Source: Ryuthela nishihirai
Lineage: Eukaryota; Arthropoda; Arachnida; Araneae; Heptathelidae
Reading direction: 5' to 3'
DNA: 64,000 bases
Assembly (NCBI GenBank): GCA_038380435.1
Contig: JAWZYU010000019.1
Span: forward strand, 28,607,801 to 28,671,800
The notes beneath the pieces are model-generated. The model did no database searches. It was not told the origin of the DNA and saw only the letters and a list, made by a program, of their open reading frames with translations. Position numbers and translations under genes: made by a program. The first letter of the stretch is position 1, and every line of letters starts with the position of its first letter. Below are positions 58,100 through 64,000 of this stretch, piece by piece.

Positions 58100-60167
58100 A
58101 GAGAAAAAAAAAATATTCTGTATTCTACATTAGCATCCACAGAGAAGACTACTACTCTGGAATGTTGCAGGTCCATTGGAATTCATAATTCTACAAAATA
58201 TTTCCTTTCGTATAGTTTTTATCTTCCCATGTAAACATAAAACTGAACACTACTCTTTTTGAAATTTGACTGTGGATGGCCATGTATACATATTTACTCT
58301 AATAGTGAGTGAGCAAAAAGCTCAATAGCATATGTATAATTATTTTTGTTATTGTGCATTGTACTTTTCTGTTGGAACTCAGAAAAATCATCCACCATCA
58401 TTTTAATAGCAGTATGAAAAATTTATTATGATTGTGAAATTAACACTGAATTATTTTCCTACATATATTGTGACTTTCTAATGAAGTTTCACAATATCAA
58501 AACCATTTCTAACCAAGTGACAAAATTTACATCATACAGGAAGTTCTGATATGTCAGAAATGCAATTTAAAAATTCTATATTTCATTAGTCACTTTTTTA
58601 CGTAGACAGGAACTGAAATTCATGCATATGCCTTAATATTGTTATTTAATAAGAGTTATTTACTGCATATCATTGGCCCAATTAACTGTATAAAGTACGT
58701 TTGAAAATATTGGAGTGATAATGAATTGGAGTGACCAATGAATGCAAAAAAGTGTTAGAGAGGTTGATGGTATAATTGGTATCGCTTTGGGTCATGGTGA
58801 TACTGAAACATATAGGATTGTGGTGTGAATCCTGTATTGATGGCACAGTGATTTGTTGTTATAACTTCCCAGAAGAATGATATGAACCATGAAGATCATA
58901 TCACAACTTTAAAATAATAATAATGAACACTTATGCCTATTGTGCAAATATTGCTTAAGTATATCAGTTTTGTTACTAATATTCCAGAACAAATTTTTGA
59001 ATGTCGTTAACCATAGCTAATTTCATTTTAAAGTAACAGCCAAATTTTAATTTATAAACTTAAAAGCAATATGTATAAACTTTAGTATTCGGAACTCATA
59101 ATGCACAATTCCTAAACTTGCAAGTAACGTCTATATATGACTTTTCTGCAGGAACATTTCCCAGTTTTTGATTGCAAGAAAGAAAACTAGATTTCAATAG
59201 AAATATTCCCATTTGAAAATATTTAACAGTAGATAAGATACATTTTCTCACTTTCATTTTTATACGCATAAAAAATTATGCCACTCAAATATAAAGGTTA
59301 TTTTCTACGCAGCTATTCAGTGACGAATGTAAAATATCCATATATCTGAGCTCATGACTATTAACATTAATTTTTCACTGTTTAACATGTAATAAAAGTT
59401 GAAACATTCAATTATAATGATTATTTTTTTTTAATTTACTTCCGAATTGGAAACCAAAAAAATCTTGACATAGCTATTTAAACGTTGCTTTAGAATAGTA
59501 CACTGATTGAATATTTATGCTTTAACTGCATTCGTATTGGTAGAAATACTATATAATTCTAAACACTTGAAAACAATTACTAGAAATGTTTGAAATTTAT
59601 GTTTTTTACCTGTCATATTTTCCCGTAAAACTTTTTTTAAAAAATTGCGAATCTTAGAATTTGCTCCATTATCGATACAATGAGCAATGTTCACAATACA
59701 CTTTCTCCACCCTATATATATATATAAGTATTTCTTGCTAGACTTTGCCGCGATTGTTTCAAAGCTTCTCTAGTAATAGTCGTAAAACGGTTTTGTTCAT
59801 TTTTGTTTACACATTTTTATCCTATAAACATTTTCTAAAAAAGTAGCTAACAAAAACCACGCTAAACTTTCATCATGGCTACCATAAAAAAGCATTGTTT
59901 GAGATCAATCATACTCACTATAATTTCAAGACACAATATATCTTACAACTACCAAAATATATAACAAATTAAATTACCTGAATATCTTGGAGTTATATCC
60001 TTGAATTCTTCTTAAGAGAAAGAGGTATCCAGCAGAGAAATTTTACTATAAACATTTACTTTAAGAAGATACTTGCACTGAGCACGCTACAAGCGGCTAC
60101 TAACTGATTCAAGCCTCCCTCTTTCAGCAAGCGAGCAATCCCATAATTCCCTAGCCGTTCCTATCTA
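58100..60167. other. AT-rich non-coding stretch
   Basis: It probably includes further degraded DNA of the THAP element, but nothing could be assigned. Confidence 0.4.
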
Positions 60168-60532
60168 GGAGGCTCTGGTAGTCCGCGAAGACTGTGATCT
60201 GCACTTCCCATATTCGAATCCCACCCGGACCAGCGTTGAGATTCATTTCCAGAAAATCCACCATCCTGTTCTCTGTCAGTAGGGGACACCGATGGGCTGG
60301 AAAAGTGGCCTTTCGTGGGATGGGATGTTAAGCCGTGGCTCCTTGTGCGAGAGAGCCACACCATGTACATTTTAAAGAACACTATAAATGGCCTTGACGG
60401 GAGGCTGTATCCTAACAGCTATCCCGTGGATCCTCTCCCCCAATCTTCTCTTAGCCCTCGGGTCCTTAGGACCTGGCGATTTAGTCTATTGTGTGCAAAA
60501 AAGTGCTACTCAGAGGTAAAACAACCCAATAC
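60168..60532 (+). mobile_element. SINE1 copy
   Basis: It has a decayed head (CGAAGACTGTGATCTGCACT, then ATTCGAATCCC), the complete body and the tail AAACAACCCAA. Confidence 0.88.
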
Positions 60533-60597
60533 ACTAATGACATCTTTGCTGCCATCTCTCGATAAATGGAGTTTTTGTAAACTATATTTTACATTTA

Positions 60598-60935
60598 CAG
60601 TCGCTCAAAAAAATATCCGAACACTATGGTCCCTTGGCCGAGTGGTTAGCGCGCTTGGCTAGTGATCTAAGGGACCTGGGTTCGAGCCCCGGTAAGGCGT
60701 GGATGTATGTGTTGTTTTTCTGCTGAGGTCCTGCCATCCTCTCAGACCTTCTACTCTGGCATATAAACTGACAGGATCCTGTCAGACCTCTGTGGCAAGC
60801 AGCTGCTTGAGGAGGTATTTATTTATTTATTTTTATTTATGGTTGATTACAGAATACAGAAAAAATATCTGACAACGATGTTTTTTTCTGAATTGTGTAA
60901 TCAACCATAGTGTTCGGATATTTTTTGAGCGACTG
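60598..60935. mobile_element. Palindromic Tc1/mariner-like MITE, copy 4, split by SINE2
   Basis: CAGTCGCTCAAAAAAATATC opens it and ATATTTTTTGAGCGACTG closes it, with TA on both sides. The left part ends at 60629 and the rest resumes at 60838 after a SINE2. The centre of the hairpin is shortened. Confidence 0.92.
60630..60837 (+). mobile_element. SINE2 copy inside the MITE
   Basis: The head is CCCTTGGCCGAGTGGTTAGC and the tail TATTTATTTATTTATTTT. TATGG is duplicated at 60625-60629 and 60838-60842. Confidence 0.93.
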
Positions 60936-61081
60936 TACATGTGTTATTATTAATATGTTATTATTATAAGTTATTTAAAATAATAAATCTAAGTTTGTAA
61001 AAGAAAAATATATAATTTTAAATAACAAATATATAAAGTTATTTGCACACTGATTTTTTTGTGCGCTTTTTTCGTTCGCAG

Positions 61082-61227
61082 GGATCTACAGAGTTTGACT
61101 CAAGTGATCACAGGGCTGGCTGCGACTCCACCAGTGCGCCTGCGCGTTGTGAACGCGACCGGAAATGAAGTGCGCGGCGTAGAGTTGGGAGAGCAACTTT
61201 TCCTGAAAGTAGAAATGCTCGATGAAA
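61082..61227 (+). CDS. ZP-domain protein, internal exon c (linker and start of ZP-C)
   Basis: Third visible exon. The acceptor is TTCGTTCGCAG|G and the donor GATGAAA|GTAAGT. One base completes the glycine codon left open by exon b, then 48 codons follow and one base is carried to the next exon. The peptide reads DLQSLTQVITGLAATPP then VRLRVVNATGNEVRGVELG and EQLFLKVEMLDE. The P-x-[VI]-x-L-x-[VI]-x-[ND] strand and the G-x-x-L-x-L-x-[VI] strand are the start of the ZP-C half. The exon has no cysteine, as expected for the linker region. The rest of ZP-C, any cleavage site and any membrane anchor would lie downstream; I saw no next exon in the last 2.7 kb. Confidence 0.88.
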
Positions 61228-61575
61228 GTAAGTACTATTGGAAATTTTGGAGGTGACGTAGGAATTTTTTTTATTCCTAGAGTTTATATTTGTTTCCAGC
61301 AAAAAAAAGTGTACGTTGACATAGATGATAATGTATTAGGTTAATGTTAGGGGAAACAACTAATTATTTGCCATGGCTGTAAGCATCAGGAAAAAATAAA
61401 CACATTCTTCAAAAGAATAGAACTAAACTGGGATTTAGTGAACGATATTTTCGAGAGTAATATTAAATCCTCGATGTGAAAACAAATTTCTTCAAATATA
61501 AGATAGTGTGTGGATTTTTAACCGTAATTGCAGTGTCATTTGTTCGGTCATAGTCAATTAAACGCTTTTACGATT

Positions 61576-61668
61576 TGGTTAGATTGTTTTAGCTTCTGAG
61601 CTGAGCGGTACTTTTTGTGCACAATATGATAATGCCCAAGTCACAAAAGACCCAAAGGTTCATAGCTC
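61576..61668 (-). mobile_element. SINE1 fragment (tail end)
   Basis: TTAGATTGTTTTAGCTTCTG and CCAAGTCACAAAAGACCC mark the tail end on the minus strand. Confidence 0.7.
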
Positions 61669-61837
61669 ATTAGGGTTGATCAGTGTCTGATGATGGTGTA
61701 ACAAAATGGCTAAATTTTGGTCATGGCTGCATTGTCATTTGTTTGGTGATACTCTAATAAAAGAAACACCTTTAACATTGTTGAAATAATGTAAACACCG
61801 TCTCCTTTGTTGAAACAAAGACCGTCACTGTAGTGGA

Positions 61838-62210
61838 GGGCGTTGACTCAGTCGGTAGCGCCACAAGATCGTAATCTGCAGTTCCCAGGTTCGAGTTTCA
61901 GCTGCGCCAGCTTTGAGATTTATCTCCGCAAAACTGCCCGCTCTGTCCTCGGTCAGTATGAGACAACGATGGGCTTGGAAAGGTCACCGTCCGTCTGGGG
62001 GGCATTAAACCTTCGCCCCGAGTGTGGCAGACCCATGCCCTCTGCACGTTAAAGAACACGCTGGGTGACCTTGAAGGAAGGCTTCCTTTTGTCTCCTGTC
62101 CAGTGTGTCCTCCTCATGAAACTTTCTTTGAACCCTTGGGGTCCTTATAATCTGGCCAATTAGTCCATTGTGTGCACAAAAGTTGCTCAGAGATAAAACA
62201 GACGAACAAC
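61838..62210 (+). mobile_element. SINE1 copy
   Basis: The head is GTTGACTCAGTCGGTAGCGC with GGTTCGAG. The body carries several deletions and it ends GAGATAAAACAGACGAAC. Confidence 0.88.
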
Positions 62211-63103
62211 CCGCACAAAACACGTTAAACTACTTCGCTATTGAGGCGTTTAGAATCACATATAAAATAAGGAAAATATATTATAAGACAAATTAATGGA
62301 ATAAAAAAATTCTTTAATTTTAAGAAAGGAAAATAAACTTTAATATGAGTAAAAATTAAATAGTTATATAAACACTGATCTAAGTGTTAATTTAAGTCTT
62401 AGTTTCAGTAGAATATATAGAGAGATTTTTAACAGGTTTAAACGAGGAAAAAGAAACTACAAAATATCTATTATTTCAGCATGAAATTAATTCTGAGCAC
62501 AAACTATTACAATAAGATGAAAGTGGTGATACTTTATGCTGCATAAAGAATTGTTCCTCAGTGTAATTCCGATGACTTCCTCGGAGGAAAATGCAACATG
62601 GCGAAAGGTTCCTCATTTCATAAAGGACAAAAATGTCAGAAATGTTCTGCTCTTGTAGGCAAAAGCGGTAATTAAATTAACAGAATTTTTTTGCGCTCCG
62701 CTGAGAGGTAATGAAACCTTCTTTCCCCCCCCCCCTTCCTTTCTAACTTATTATTCTTTTATTTTTCTTATTGTTTTTCTTCAGATAGTTTGTAAGTTAG
62801 GAATATTTTCCATCGCGGACAAAAAAGTATTTTTTTTTTTGAAAAAAAAAAAAGCAACAACCTTGGAATCTCCAATTATAACACGAGCAGAGATTTCTTT
62901 TGTCTAAGAAAGATGAGATGCTTGGAAAGAAGAAAGAAAGCACTTGCATGAAGAGAAAGAGAAAAAAAAATATTTCTTTCAGAGGCCGAAAAATGAGCAA
63001 AAAATAGACACAGGATCTAGACAAAGAAAATTTATGATAAGAAAAAAAAATTGCTTAAAGAATGATAAAGAGAAATGTTAATAAAAGCAACGTCAATTTC
63101 TTT
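62211..63103. other. AT-rich non-coding stretch with C and A runs
   Basis: No next ZP exon was recognised here. Confidence 0.4.
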
Positions 63104-63610
63104 AGGTTGGATTATTTTACCTCTGAACGTCACATATGTATACAGAATGGGCCAATTCCCCGCCCTGCCCACGGTCAGTAGGGGACACCGATGGGCTTGG
63201 AATGGCAACTGTCCGTCGGATGGGACGTTAAGCCGTGGCCCCGTGTGCGGGAGAGCCATACCCTGTGCACGTTAAAGAACACGCTGGATGGCCCTGACGG
63301 GAGGCTACCATCTGTCTCCCAACAGCTGTTCCAGTGGGTCCCCTCCCCCAACCTTCTCTGAACCTTCGGAGTCCATGTGACCTGGCCATTTAGCCCATGG
63401 TATGCAAAAAAGTGCCGCTCAGAGATAAAACAACCCAACAGAATGGGCCGAATGGCCTTGTCATAAGAACCCCAAGGACTCAGAACTCGGTAGGGGAATC
63501 CACTGAATGGGAAACTCATGGAGAATTGTCAAGGTGATCCAGTGTGTTATTTACCATGCATAGGTTATGGCTTCTTCTGAACATGACGCCACAGCTTAAG
63601 TAAATGTGGT
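63104..63610 (-). mobile_element. SINE1 copy split by another SINE1
   Basis: The tail piece is 63104-63153 and the rest runs from 63450 (GAATGGCCTTGTCATAAG) to about 63610 with strong decay. ACAGAATGGGCC is duplicated at the break. Confidence 0.8.
63154..63437 (+). mobile_element. 5'-truncated young SINE1 with 12-bp TSD
   Basis: It begins in the body at ATTCCCCGCCCTGCCCACGG without any tRNA head and ends AAACAACCCA. TSD ACAGAATGGGCC lies at 63142-63153 and 63438-63449. It is close to the consensus. Confidence 0.92.
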
Positions 63611-63956
63611 GCGGTATTCTCTAATCCGGGAACATTTACGCTTCGATATCATTTAAGAGATTTAAAATGAAAAAAAATCGTAGGTTAATTCAGATCTGTT
63701 ATCTATATATATTATTCGTTATTTCAACCCCAACTCATTTTAGGTAATTTGAAATGGTGAATAATAAGTAAAATGGAAGTACTCTATATTTCGCTATTTA
63801 ATTAACTAAATAAGTGAGAAAACGATGAATTAGTGAAATATGGCACGCTGACAGAGAAAAATAAAAGGGATAATTCAAAGTTCGGGCAAAAGCCGTCTTT
63901 GGTGTAGACTGTATCCCAAATGCTGCTGAATTAAAGATAGAAAGTTTTTTTGTAAG

Positions 63957-64000
63957 CCGTCCCATGGCCGAGTGGTTAGCACGCTTGGCAATTGATCTAA
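63957..64000 (+). mobile_element. SINE2 head at the window edge
   Basis: CCGTCCCATGGCCGAGTGGT and GCTTGGCAATTGATCTAA are the start of a SINE2 that continues past the window. Confidence 0.85.

Noticed and set aside
1..64000. Bacterial-style features such as operons, CRISPR arrays or defence systems
   Set aside because: Splice sites, SINEs, LINEs and a ZP domain show animal nuclear DNA; the tandem arrays lack unique spacers.

Overview
This window is eukaryotic, AT-rich and gene-poor. It is best read as the middle of one multi-exon animal gene on the + strand, buried in repeats. Three short exons with clean acceptor and donor sites and matching phases (24293-24471, 36064-36203, 61082-61227) encode a zona pellucida (ZP) domain of the invertebrate cuticle / apical matrix type. 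The introns between them are about 11.6 kb and 24.9 kb. The upstream exons and the rest of the ZP-C half are not recognised here. The cuticle-type ZP protein, the Jockey-like LINE, the P-type THAP transposon and the two abundant tRNA-derived SINE families point to an arthropod, perhaps a chelicerate such as a spider; that last step is inference.

Almost everything else is mobile or tandem DNA. SINE1 (about 390 bp) has an elongator tRNA-Met-like head, a central conserved body and a CCCAA-repeat tail. I count about 40 full, split or decayed copies on both strands, several with target-site duplications (TSDs). SINE2 (about 215 bp) has a different tRNA-like head and a (TTTA)n tail, in about 10 copies. 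A decayed Jockey-like LINE lies antisense at about 24.8-29.6 kb, and smaller LINE pieces lie at 20.0-20.3 and 32.4-32.9 kb. A broken P-element-like THAP transposase lies antisense at 55.0-58.1 kb and is cut by two SINE2 copies. There are also two solo LTRs inside SINE1 copies (12880-13866, 46787-47893), a palindromic Tc1/mariner-like MITE family (4 copies), a small hAT-like family (2 copies), a 349-bp long-TIR element with CRE-like motifs, a GC-rich retroposed insertion ending in poly-G, and a pair of about 0.86-kb direct repeats of unknown class.

Layout: 0-7.6 kb is dense SINE1 with the retroposed insertion and TIR element. 9-18.3 kb is SINE1/SINE2 with a solo LTR and two palindromic MITEs. 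18-24 kb is mostly unique AT-rich DNA with a LINE piece, an inverted repeat pair and a minisatellite. 24.3-36.2 kb holds ZP exons a and b with the LINE between them. 36.2-61.1 kb is the large second intron; it holds the 2.2-kb 48-bp satellite, solo LTR 2, both copies of the 0.86-kb repeat, the hAT-like copies and the THAP transposon. 61.1-64 kb holds ZP exon c and more SINEs. Long open frames in the satellite and in SINE copies come from repeat structure and are not called as genes. No bacterial-type operon, CRISPR array, rRNA or intact tRNA gene was seen.
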